Shown: piece by piece, positions 1 to 7,529 of the stretch
How the letters are laid out: every line of letters starts with the position of its first letter
Numbering within the stretch: position 1 is the stretch's first letter
NCBI GenBank assembly: GCA_023249895.1
Contig: JAHFBS010000004.1
Location: 1,997-14,722, forward strand
Length of the DNA stretch: 12,726 nt
Origin: a bacterium
Lineage (GTDB): Bacteria > Babelota > Babeliae > Babelales > RVW-14
Direction: 5' to 3'
The notes under the pieces: model-generated
Database searches by the model: none
What the model was told of the DNA's origin: nothing
Seen by the model: only the letters and a program-made list of their open reading frames with translations
Made by a program: the position numbers and the translations under genes

Positions 1-1
1 A

Positions 2-88
2 GAAGATAACTACGCCCTGGGCGATGTGAGCATTGCTGATCCAAAAAATATTATTGATCAACCTGAGGGGGCAACGCTGGAGTCGTAA
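2..88 (+). CDS. 3' end of a plus-strand gene (partial, unknown product)
   Basis: An open frame enters from the left edge and runs 28 codons to a TAA at 86-88. It is the only plus-strand frame without an early stop here, and it reads as an ordinary acidic protein tail, starting EDNYALGDVSIADPKN and ending in EGATLES. Its last 38 bases overlap the tail of the convergent minus-strand gene whose stop codon is at 51-53. The fragment is too short to assign a family. It could also be a chance open frame, so confidence is modest. Confidence 0.4.
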   Translation, partial: EDNYALGDVSIADPKNIIDQPEGATLES

Positions 89-953
89 GCTCTTTTGAAA
101 TAACCGGATCTTTATGGAGGAAGGTGAGCTGCTTATAAAGCTCGGCACTCTTTGGATTGGGTGCGATGGAGCTTGAGAGCGGTTTACCTTCTTCTTTTTG
201 ATGGAGGTTTTGTAAATCAGCGGTTACCAAGTTGCCAATTAAAATGCGTTCCATGCGTTCAATAAAACTATCCAAAACATGGTGAACAACCGTATCAATT
301 TCATCTTGAGCAAGAGAATCTTTTTTGCGTTTTGTCATGATCGTAGTAATTTTGTCCAAAATGATGCTTTGTGCGTGTGAATATTCTGCTTTTAATTCAT
401 CAGGGATTAGGCCAGGATGCATTTTGTGTTGAGAGAAGAGAGCCATTATTGATGCGTAAGCATGATCCCATATTTTGCAGAAAATTTCTTGTGAAAAGTC
501 TGCTGGAACAAGATCTTGGAGCGCTGTTTTAAAAATAAGATCGAGTGTTCTTTTGCTAACGGCTGGAAAATTGTTGTCTTCAAGACTTTTTTGAAGAAGA
601 TTGCAAACATTGCCGAGCGTTATATTGATTTTCCTGCGTTGTTCTTCTGAAATTTTTTCCAGCGATGCCGATCGATGTCGTGTGATAAATTTTTTGGCGT
701 ACGGAATAATATTAACGCTGGGCAAAAAAGTATTTTCATCAGAGGTGCCGGCGATGGACCGAGTTGTTACAATATCGTCATCCTCTTGTTCTTTGGTTGG
801 TTCGTTTACAAAAAAATCAGTATCGATATTTCCGGTAAAAATATCTTGTTTAATCTCGTAATCAGCGTCTTCAATAATGACCGTTTCATGCGTAGCAAAT
901 GCTGCGATGGGTAATATGCAGAGGGTAAAAAGACTGCAGGCAAAAAATTTCAT
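51..953 (-). CDS. Secreted protein of unknown function (300 aa)
   Basis: I do not recognise the family. The start is placed at the ATG at 953-951, because an AAAGGA ribosome binding site lies just before it; a TTG five codons upstream would swallow that site. The protein begins with a clear signal peptide (basic MKFF, a hydrophobic stretch to about residue 18, cleavage likely at AFA|THE), so the mature protein should be periplasmic or exported. About 50 acidic, probably disordered residues follow, then a largely helical body, and a Pro-rich tail (LTTPALPPQVDQ). No catalytic motif, repeat or membrane segment is visible after the signal peptide. It is the last gene of the five-gene minus-strand run, only 15 bases after the barrel-protein stop, so it is probably co-transcribed with it and may act with it in the periplasm. 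That partnership is inference from position only. Confidence 0.8.
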   Translation of the reverse strand: MKFFACSLFTLCILPIAAFATHETVIIEDADYEIKQDIFTGNIDTDFFVNEPTKEQEDDDIVTTRSIAGTSDENTFLPSVNIIPYAKKFITRHRSASLEKISEEQRRKINITLGNVCNLLQKSLEDNNFPAVSKRTLDLIFKTALQDLVPADFSQEIFCKIWDHAYASIMALFSQHKMHPGLIPDELKAEYSHAQSIILDKITTIMTKRKKDSLAQDEIDTVVHHVLDSFIERMERILIGNLVTADLQNLHQKEEGKPLSSSIAPNPKSAELYKQLTFLHKDPVISKELTTPALPPQVDQ

Positions 954-968
954 GAAGTTTCCTTTCAA

Positions 969-3446
969 TTAAAAGCGGTAGTCAAGTCCGGTAACAAAGG
1001 CGAAGGCGACTTGATGCCCAAGGCTATCGTAGTGGAGATAACCGTGACTATCGATACGACGTGTCAGAACGTTTGGTTGTCCATCAAGATCTTTGTACAG
1101 TCTGCCCGGGAAGAATAAGACAAGTTTGGTGTTCCAGTCACAGTGGTTAAGAATTTTATATACCGCGCGAAGATCAAATTCGGTACCAATCATGCGATGA
1201 GCGCGCTCTGTTGATTCCCAACCCTGAAATTTGGTTGGAATGCCATTAGGCAAGGTATTTCTGAATCGCGCAATTTGTTTTTCAATTGTTGGATCGGGAT
1301 ATTTTCCGTATTTATCCCATTTGCGCAAAGTTGCAGCTTCCCATAACCAGGTGATATCAGCAGTAAATGAAAGCGTTTCACGTTCTTTTTTGTAAGGATA
1401 CCAGGTTAACCCGAGTCCAATGTATTGCAGGTTGCTCAGATCTTTGACGTCGTTAAAAGCGTACATGGTTTGATAGGCAATATTGAGAGGACGCGGAATG
1501 ACTAGTCGATCAAAAATTAAATAGTTTTTTACCCCAAGTCCGCGATAACGCGAGCGCATCGGGACAAAGCCATTAAAGTATTTATCAACTTCATCATTAT
1601 ACGGATAATTATCGCCGGAAATATAACCAAGTGCGCCAGCAACTTTGAACGGATGATCTTCAAATTCGTAGCAGAGATCAAACATCGCCAAAAAGCCTTG
1701 ATAGGTAAGTTTGTAAGGATTGCGGAAACGATGGTTGCCAAAAGTATCTGAGTTAATAGCCCCGACCCCTCGTCCTGTACTTACAATAACGACTGGTGTG
1801 GCGTCATCATTTTCAACAATATTTTGATCCTGCTGTGTAAGCTCTCGGTTATTTCGTGTGCGCACAAGATAGGACATTTGATTTTGCGGCTCAAAAACAT
1901 TGTTGTCCGGTGCTGGAATTGGTAAAGCGTTTACATTTTGTATACGTTTTATTGGCGTCGCAGAATTTACTATAGCGGTTGATCCACTAAACCGTTTATT
2001 AAGAACATGACTAAATTGTGATTCTACGTAGCCAAAATTATTTATTGCTACTTGCTCAATATTGCGATCGATGGCGTGCATGCGTTGCCGTCCGGTTTGT
2101 CCTGCAACTTCAAGGTTGGCGCTCCATCCTTTATGGTGCCAATCTGCCATAACGCCAAGGGTAAAGAGCTTTGAACTTGAATCAGCAGACATTTCAATTT
2201 TTTGCTCAGGAGCATCGACATAAACTGCGTATTGTTCGAGCAGGAGATTTCCAAAGTCATTATAATGACGATTGAAATTAAGTTTCTGAACCCAGGTGTT
2301 GCGATTTTTTCCGCTTCCGCGTTCTGGGGGACCGTAAAGGCGTGATTGGCGATCAGGTTTGAGGTTGTCGGCAAGAGAAGAACTTGTTTCTTTCCATAAA
2401 TTGTAATAAAGATCGAGGCTCATATCTTTGGTACCGCTGACGCGCAGTAAAATTCCTGGTGGCATAAAGGGAAACCGCGTAAAACCACCTTCGCCGGCCC
2501 ATCCAAGATATTCAACTGCCAAATCATCATGATGGCCCAAAACAACGCCGCGACCAACAATATAAGGAAAGTAGCCGACTTTAAGAAATGTTGGTCGATC
2601 TTGAAACCGCTTACTAAAGACATCGAAATTTAATTTAAACCACGCTTGTTCAACAAAAATGAGCGGAAGGAGCGGCTTAACTTTAACATCACGAGCAACG
2701 ACCATATTATCGAGCTCAGGTATTGCAATTTGATCGATAGTAAATGGTGCGTATTGTGCTTCGTCATTCCAAAAAACATAGTTAGTAAGTCGAATGCACG
2801 CTTGTGACGCAGGGGCTTTGTATTTTTTGGTTCCTTGGGTGAGGGCAATATCTAAATTAAGTTTGTGGCGGATGAAATTGTTTTGGTCATGATAATCACT
2901 GCGCAGGGTGTAGACGCTATCATAAATAAACAGATCATCTTTAAGCTCGCCGCCAAAATAAAGTTCAATATCGTTAGGTCCTGAAAGTTGTAATTGTGAC
3001 ATTTCCTCAAGACAGGGTTCAGTACCTTCGTTTGGTTTCCACCACTTCAATACCCACCACGGTTGCGTGGCAACTCCTTTATCGATGTGAGGGCCAGTTT
3101 CATCGGGCGCTAAATCTTCTGAGGGCTTACCTTCGGGAATTTCTTGATCTACATCAGCACATAATTTAGTGCGATTAATTGTTGGCGTAATTTGTTCGAT
3201 TCCCTGGTCTTGGTCTGGTTCAAGTAGATCAGGCGGTGTATCGCTATGCGCGATAATGACCTCATTGTTTTTATCCGGTACGGGGGTGTCAATAAGCGCT
3301 GTTGTGGCATCTTCATCATCGACCATTAATTTTTCGACGTCGATGTTAGCATCAGTTTCATCGCCTTCTTGGTATTGCAATGCACCGGAAAGCGTTGAAA
3401 AGATGCTGCAGATGCCGAGCATCAAAGCATAGATATTTTTTTTCAT
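969..3446 (-). CDS. Putative outer-membrane beta-barrel protein (825 aa)
   Basis: The ATG at 3446-3444 has a strong AAGGAG ribosome binding site about 7 bases upstream. Residues 1-22 form a signal peptide (MKKN, hydrophobic core, cleavage near LSGA|LQ). Residues about 24-125 are very rich in Asp and Glu and probably disordered. A Trp-rich patch follows (WWVLKWW, about 130-136). From about residue 155 to the end the sequence alternates polar and aromatic/hydrophobic residues in short strand-like stretches, with many Tyr, Trp and Asn. The chain ends FVTGLDYRF, and a C-terminal Phe is the usual signature of BAM-assembled barrels. The size and pattern suggest a porin- or alginate-export-like barrel, but I cannot name a family. 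It lies 21 bases downstream of the phosphoesterase-like gene and 15 bases before the small secreted gene. The expected role is passage or binding of a substrate at the outer membrane; the substrate is unknown. Confidence 0.75.
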   Translation of the reverse strand: MKKNIYALMLGICSIFSTLSGALQYQEGDETDANIDVEKLMVDDEDATTALIDTPVPDKNNEVIIAHSDTPPDLLEPDQDQGIEQITPTINRTKLCADVDQEIPEGKPSEDLAPDETGPHIDKGVATQPWWVLKWWKPNEGTEPCLEEMSQLQLSGPNDIELYFGGELKDDLFIYDSVYTLRSDYHDQNNFIRHKLNLDIALTQGTKKYKAPASQACIRLTNYVFWNDEAQYAPFTIDQIAIPELDNMVVARDVKVKPLLPLIFVEQAWFKLNFDVFSKRFQDRPTFLKVGYFPYIVGRGVVLGHHDDLAVEYLGWAGEGGFTRFPFMPPGILLRVSGTKDMSLDLYYNLWKETSSSLADNLKPDRQSRLYGPPERGSGKNRNTWVQKLNFNRHYNDFGNLLLEQYAVYVDAPEQKIEMSADSSSKLFTLGVMADWHHKGWSANLEVAGQTGRQRMHAIDRNIEQVAINNFGYVESQFSHVLNKRFSGSTAIVNSATPIKRIQNVNALPIPAPDNNVFEPQNQMSYLVRTRNNRELTQQDQNIVENDDATPVVIVSTGRGVGAINSDTFGNHRFRNPYKLTYQGFLAMFDLCYEFEDHPFKVAGALGYISGDNYPYNDEVDKYFNGFVPMRSRYRGLGVKNYLIFDRLVIPRPLNIAYQTMYAFNDVKDLSNLQYIGLGLTWYPYKKERETLSFTADITWLWEAATLRKWDKYGKYPDPTIEKQIARFRNTLPNGIPTKFQGWESTERAHRMIGTEFDLRAVYKILNHCDWNTKLVLFFPGRLYKDLDGQPNVLTRRIDSHGYLHYDSLGHQVAFAFVTGLDYRF

Positions 3447-3467
3447 GCGACCTCTCCTTTTTTAGAT

Positions 3468-4850
3468 TTATAAGGGCTCAAAGGCGGGCTCAAGTGGTCC
3501 TCGTTGAGGAGCCGCTGGCTTTGATGCAGGTTCTTGTGGGGCGGCTGCTTTTTGTTCTTGTTGCGGTAATTCTTTATAGACTTCAGGTTGTTGTTGGGCC
3601 GTACGGGTTCCTTCGGCTGTTCCTGAAATAAGATATAACGTCGATGAGCTAAATTCTTTATGCTCTAAAACATTGCGGTTATAAAGAGTAATTTTCCAAT
3701 CATCAAAGTGCGATGCGGGGGTTAGGATAACAAAAGCATCGTAGACAAACTTAAGCGCTTTTTGATACACCGGAGTTGGGCATGAAAGCACGGTCCAAGC
3801 AGTTGATCCAAGGTCGGATGGTAAGAGCCTTAGTCCTTGGTGTGGTTGGAATGTTTCACGTTTCTTTTCGCCTTTAAAAATGACCTTGATATCGATTGGT
3901 TGTCCTGTTTGTTCGCCTTGCGTTTCGGTTAGTTGCAAGCACGTAATTTTTTTATCAGTTTTGGCGGTAAGAAATTTGGCAAAAAAGTACTCGGTGAGCA
4001 ATTTGTTTTGTCCGCGTCCAGAATCTGAGATGCGAACGAACTCTTGGGGCGTTTTGGTTGGTTCACTAATATAAATAGCGAGCGGTAACGTATTAAAGAA
4101 ACGATTAACTTGGTGAGCAAGCGGAATTTCTTCTGATGAAAGATGTGATGCTCGAACTTGTAGTTCTGTCTTAAGGCTATGTTCTTGCCAGTAATTTGCC
4201 GTCTCATGATTACCTTTAAGATAGAGCATGTTGTCAGGATTTGCTTGCATAATGCGCATGACAAGACTGAGCGTTTCCATTGAGTAGGGCGAGCGACTTA
4301 TCACATCACCCATTAAAATAATGTAGTAATCTGATGAAGTGACTTTAAATGATGTATCAATAATGCCGAGCTCTTTAAGCTTTACAAGGTCGCGTACGAA
4401 TGAATGAAATGCGCCCTGAAGATTGCCGAAAATAACAATTTTTGATTGGAGTGTTGGAGAAATCTTACATACAAAATTTTCTTTATACCCTTTTTCCTCA
4501 CGGAGCTTACTTACCTCATTAAGTTGTTGTTGAAAAAATTCTGGTGTCCACGCAGGATGGTGATGCAACCCAAGCGTGGCAAGAACCCATAAAAACTTTG
4601 TTGAGATGTTTGTTTTCCAATTTGGAACGAGTGTTTTGTAATAGTTGTTAAATTGAGGTTTGATCGTGTCATCAGTATCGGGTTTAATTGTTTCATCAGT
4701 TGATGTGGCATAAGCAATTGCGGTATCAAGTGTTTGAAAACCGGTCTTGTATGAAGGTTGTGGTAGAAAAACAACTATAGTGCTTACAAGAGCACCGATG
4801 CTCAAACCGATAACAAGTGTTTGATGATGTGATATAAAAGATTTCTTCAT
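3468..4850 (-). CDS. Membrane-anchored PPP-type metallophosphoesterase-like protein, possibly inactive (460 aa)
   Basis: I start at the ATG at 4850-4848, which has a GAGGAT ribosome binding site. The longer frame from 4928 would add 26 residues and overlap the upstream channel gene. Residues about 10-30 form one hydrophobic segment that can serve as a signal anchor, which places the domain in the periplasm. The calcineurin/PPP fold is suggested by three blocks in the right order: GNLQG (142-146), where the family has GDxHG; GDVISRSPYS (181-190), where it has GDxxDRGPYS; and GNHE (213-216), fully kept. The first-block Asp and His metal ligands are therefore replaced by Asn and Gln, so a normal two-metal centre is unlikely. 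The last 45 or so residues are rich in Gln, Pro and Ala and look disordered. The gene lies 32 bases after the channel gene and 17 bases of non-coding DNA or so before the barrel gene. It may be a pseudophosphatase that binds a phosphorylated ligand. The fold call is fairly sure, the function is not. Confidence 0.75.
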   Translation of the reverse strand: MKKSFISHHQTLVIGLSIGALVSTIVVFLPQPSYKTGFQTLDTAIAYATSTDETIKPDTDDTIKPQFNNYYKTLVPNWKTNISTKFLWVLATLGLHHHPAWTPEFFQQQLNEVSKLREEKGYKENFVCKISPTLQSKIVIFGNLQGAFHSFVRDLVKLKELGIIDTSFKVTSSDYYIILMGDVISRSPYSMETLSLVMRIMQANPDNMLYLKGNHETANYWQEHSLKTELQVRASHLSSEEIPLAHQVNRFFNTLPLAIYISEPTKTPQEFVRISDSGRGQNKLLTEYFFAKFLTAKTDKKITCLQLTETQGEQTGQPIDIKVIFKGEKKRETFQPHQGLRLLPSDLGSTAWTVLSCPTPVYQKALKFVYDAFVILTPASHFDDWKITLYNRNVLEHKEFSSSTLYLISGTAEGTRTAQQQPEVYKELPQQEQKAAAPQEPASKPAAPQRGPLEPAFEPL

Positions 4851-4882
4851 TACTATCCTCGCCGCATAAAAAGCGTAGGTAA

Positions 4883-5986
4883 CTATATGAGGAGAATATA
4901 GGTTGTACCTAGTACAAGCAAGAAACACATGAGGATAAACAGGATGCTTGAAAGTTTTTCGAGTTTAATAAGTGCAAGCGCATGTCCATGAGGATGCTCT
5001 TCGACAATGGTCATGTAACGTCGAACCGTCAAAATCTGAACGGTGAAGACAACAAATGAAAACAGCAGAAGGAAAAGGAATATAGTATCAGCAAGGGTTG
5101 AATATCCAACGGTTGGCATCATTTGTTCGATAACAAAACGATACGTGAGAAGAGCGGTGATGGCAGATGCTGTTAACGTGAACATGCTAAAGGTATTAGC
5201 AAGACCGGTAATAAATGAGAGCAATGAAAGTATTGATGCTGAAAATAAGGGAATGAAAATAATAAGTGCTTTGCGTGAACTCGTTTTAACAAGATTAAGC
5301 GCAAAAAGTGCCTTAGGATTTTCGGTTTTTTTGGTGGCGTCTTGCTGGTCAAATTGGAGCGGCAAATATCCTGCGTTAACAAACAGGTCTTTAATCCCCC
5401 ATCCGGCGGGCAAAACATTGTTTTGTATCTGGAAGCCCGATGCATCAACCGCATAAATCATCTCATGTGGTGTCACAAAATCGTTTGAAATTACAATTGA
5501 TAGTTGGTGGTTCTCAAGGGGAAAATGATGAAAGCCAAGATTAGTATTTAGTTCAAAAAGTACATTGTATTTAGCAAAGATAAGTCCGTTCTCTGAAATT
5601 TTAATATCGGGCGGACTTTTGCTCAAAATTTTACCGTTATCAATGGAAAATTTTTCAAGTGTATCAAGCGTGATTTCATCACCATTAAATTCAAACCAGA
5701 TAACTGAATCAATTTTAAAATTATTCTTTTCGATATTGAAAATAGGAATATCGCGTATAAACATACCGACTTTAACGCGGACTGAAAAAGGGCCAAGCTT
5801 TTCGAGTTCCTTGGTGGTGAGCGCTTTGAGTTGTGGAATGGTATCAGTAACGTTGGGACGATAGGAATTGATACGGAATGCAAGCGGCAGATATGTTATG
5901 ACGACTAAGATCATTAAGACTTTAAAGTGTACGGTATGAAAATTAAAAAATTTTTTTAAGTAAATGAGTAGATGTGTTGTGTTCAT
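4883..5986 (-). CDS. Pentameric ligand-gated ion channel (Cys-loop receptor superfamily, prokaryotic type; 367 aa)
   Basis: The layout is that of GLIC/ELIC-type channels. Residues 19-37 are a hydrophobic signal or signal anchor. Residues about 60-235 form the extracellular beta-sandwich: VRVKVGMFIRDI (69-80) followed by IDSVIWFEF (92-100) matches the beta1-beta2 region, and FHHFPLENHQLSIVI (152-166) matches the FPFDxQ loop that stands in for the animal Cys-loop. Four membrane helices follow: M1 about 238-261 with its conserved Pro246, M2 about 264-287, the M2-M3 linker MMPTVGYSTLAD (289-300) matching the family's LPxxxYxTxxD pattern, M3 about 301-321, and M4 about 345-366. The expected product is a homopentamer in the inner membrane that passes ions when a ligand binds on the periplasmic side. 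No acidic residue is seen at the inner mouth of M2, where cation-selective members carry Glu, so selectivity is open. The ATG overlaps the TGA of the upstream binding-protein gene (ATGA, 5983-5986), which implies coupled translation. Confidence 0.85.
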   Translation of the reverse strand: MNTTHLLIYLKKFFNFHTVHFKVLMILVVITYLPLAFRINSYRPNVTDTIPQLKALTTKELEKLGPFSVRVKVGMFIRDIPIFNIEKNNFKIDSVIWFEFNGDEITLDTLEKFSIDNGKILSKSPPDIKISENGLIFAKYNVLFELNTNLGFHHFPLENHQLSIVISNDFVTPHEMIYAVDASGFQIQNNVLPAGWGIKDLFVNAGYLPLQFDQQDATKKTENPKALFALNLVKTSSRKALIIFIPLFSASILSLLSFITGLANTFSMFTLTASAITALLTYRFVIEQMMPTVGYSTLADTIFLFLLLFSFVVFTVQILTVRRYMTIVEEHPHGHALALIKLEKLSSILFILMCFLLVLGTTYILLI

Positions 5987-7212
5987 AAGTTACCATCTTT
6001 TTTTGTGGCCAAGATCCATTCTTTTTCGTGACCTGTGTTGAGCCAAACGTTAGATGAAAGCGTTCGTGTAGAGGCATCAAATTTAAGCTCAATACCTTTA
6101 AATTTTACGTGTCCTAATTTTTCAATAGTTTGAAGAAGTGCATCGGTTGTCCAGGGGATTTTTGTTGTCTTGGCAAATTCCACAAGCAATGCCGCATTGA
6201 TATATCCTTCAAATGAATAAGGTGCTGGGGGACGGTTGGGAGAAAATTTTTCGAGGTCTTTACGATATTCTTCTGCAATGGCAAGTTTGCTGCGTTTAGG
6301 ATCAGGTACCACCGATGAGGTAATGATTTCTATGCCGCGAGATTCTTTAATTGTTTCTTGAATAGGAATTAATGATGAAAGTCCCAGTATCACGGTTTTG
6401 AAGAGTCCTTTATTAATGATTTGTTGAATAAAGTGATACGCAGGACGAGCCTGTGCAATACAAAGAATGGCATTAGGAGAACTTATCGATATTTCATCTA
6501 CCGCTCGTGAAATATTGAGTGTTTGTTGTGGATAAGAGGTTTGGGCTATAAGGGGAAGCTGATAACGATCAAGAACTCTTTTGAGCGCCTCAAGCACCGC
6601 TTCTCCCCAGTCACTTGCTTCATAGAAAATGGCGATCTTTTTTCGTTGTAAAACATTGGCGCTGTAGTTAACAAGTGCATCGACTTCCTGTTCATAGCTT
6701 GCTCTGAAAAAAATTGCATTTCGTGTGTCTTGATTGCGATGCGCTGATGATCCTTCGACGGGAAAGAGTGCTAATATTTTGTCCTCATGAAGCGTTGGCA
6801 AAAGTGTTGCGATAGTATCAGTTCCAAAAAGACTAATAAAAAGTGGCGATTTACTTGATTTGGTAAGAATGCGTACGTTTTTGTGTACTTCTTCCATGTC
6901 GGAATGATCATCGCGTACGTTGAGACGAAAAAGAAAAGGGAATTGTGGATCTTGCCGTATCTTGTTGAACATTAAATTCATCCCCTCAAAAATCTGATTT
7001 CCCATGACCGAGAGTTCGCCAGAAAGAGGGAGCGTTGAACAAAGTTGAACTTCTTGACGATTTTCGGTGGCAACTGAAGGAATGATGGTTGCCGTTTCAT
7101 GGAGGGTCTGCTTGAGCAGTGTTGCCGGTTTGTGCTTCCAGAAAATTACCATGCTCGTACCACTTACGATGCCGATAAGACCAACGATAAAAAGTATCTT
7201 TTTAGTATCCAT
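5983..7212 (-). CDS. Membrane-tethered type I periplasmic binding protein (Leu/Ile/Val-binding-like; 409 aa)
   Basis: The family is Peripla_BP_6/LivJ-like. The N-terminal block LPLSGELSVMGNQIFEG resembles the usual start of the fold, and LFGTDTIATLLP, AIFYEASDWGEA and SFEGYINAALLVEF resemble its later ligand-binding and core segments. In these proteins two lobes close on an amino acid or similar small molecule. Residues about 4-25 are one hydrophobic segment with no lipobox Cys, so it is probably anchored in the inner membrane with the lobes in the periplasm. I chose the ATG at 7212-7210, with a weak GGAT upstream; a TTG at 7221 is the alternative. No ABC-transporter permease or ATPase gene is nearby. 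Instead the gene overlaps the ion-channel gene by 4 bases. Fusions of PBP-I domains to bacterial ligand-gated channels are known, so this is best read as a sensor subunit for the channel rather than a transporter component; that role is inference. Confidence 0.85.
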   Translation of the reverse strand: MDTKKILFIVGLIGIVSGTSMVIFWKHKPATLLKQTLHETATIIPSVATENRQEVQLCSTLPLSGELSVMGNQIFEGMNLMFNKIRQDPQFPFLFRLNVRDDHSDMEEVHKNVRILTKSSKSPLFISLFGTDTIATLLPTLHEDKILALFPVEGSSAHRNQDTRNAIFFRASYEQEVDALVNYSANVLQRKKIAIFYEASDWGEAVLEALKRVLDRYQLPLIAQTSYPQQTLNISRAVDEISISSPNAILCIAQARPAYHFIQQIINKGLFKTVILGLSSLIPIQETIKESRGIEIITSSVVPDPKRSKLAIAEEYRKDLEKFSPNRPPAPYSFEGYINAALLVEFAKTTKIPWTTDALLQTIEKLGHVKFKGIELKFDASTRTLSSNVWLNTGHEKEWILATKKDGNL

Positions 7213-7315
7213 GGTATCCAACTATAGGTAGTTACATGACTTACAAAAAATAACCTTAATCCCTGGTAAGATGACCTTTCGGTGTTTGATAAGTCAACAT
7301 TTTTAAAAGAGTGTT

Positions 7316-7470
7316 TTAGGATGCGAGCTTAATGGCGTTAATGAGCTTCTGTGCCATTGGAAAGGGACTGTCTTTTTTGCAAGCAGATCATTACCAAAAA
7401 TAATAAAGATACGGCATTGATTTCTATCATGTTTATTGAAAATGGTAGGATTTAGCGATGTTTTTGGGGC
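7316..7470 (-). pseudogene. Frameshifted remnant of a small ORF (low confidence)
   Basis: On the minus strand one frame, open from 7470, reads RIFIIFGNDLLAKK. After a run of six A residues (7378-7373) a second frame continues as KDSPFPMAQKLINAIKLAS and stops at 7318-7316. Adding one A to the run joins the two into a single sensible protein stretch. No ATG, GTG or TTG starts the first part in frame, so even with the fix the gene would be incomplete. The pattern FGNDLL followed by DSPFP faintly resembles the N-terminal motif of hydrogenase-maturation-protease-like proteins, but the match is too short to claim a family. It could also be chance. Confidence 0.25.
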
Positions 7471-7487
7471 CTATTGAACCCGAGTTA

Positions 7488-7529
7488 TTTTCTGATACAA
7501 TCGAGCCCCTGTCTGATTGTATCAGAAAA
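7488..7529. repeat. 15-bp perfect inverted repeat upstream of the M48 gene
   Basis: TTTTCTGATACAATC (7488-7502) is exactly reverse-complemented at 7515-7529, with a 12-base spacer (7503-7514). The flanks run T-stem-A rather than stem-T, so it does not look like an intrinsic terminator on either strand. It ends one base before the TATTAT box at 7531-7536 and 50 bases before the M48 start, a position suited to an operator. A hairpin left by a mobile element is the alternative. Confidence 0.7.

Noticed and set aside
601..914. Plus-strand open frames of about 80 codons inside the secreted-protein gene
   Set aside because: They lie antisense to a gene with a signal peptide, a ribosome binding site and an operon context, and show no domain of their own.
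4851..4928. A 26-residue N-terminal extension of the phosphoesterase-like protein
   Set aside because: It would overlap the end of the channel gene and has no ribosome binding site, while the ATG at 4850 has one and begins a normal signal anchor.
5043..5456. 137-codon plus-strand open frame
   Set aside because: It is antisense to the membrane part of the ion-channel gene, whose family match is strong; the antisense frame has no recognisable feature.
5983..7212. Binding protein of an ABC amino-acid transporter
   Set aside because: No permease or ATPase gene is in the operon, the protein has a membrane anchor without a lipobox, and the coupled partner is an ion channel. An ABC system encoded elsewhere cannot be excluded.
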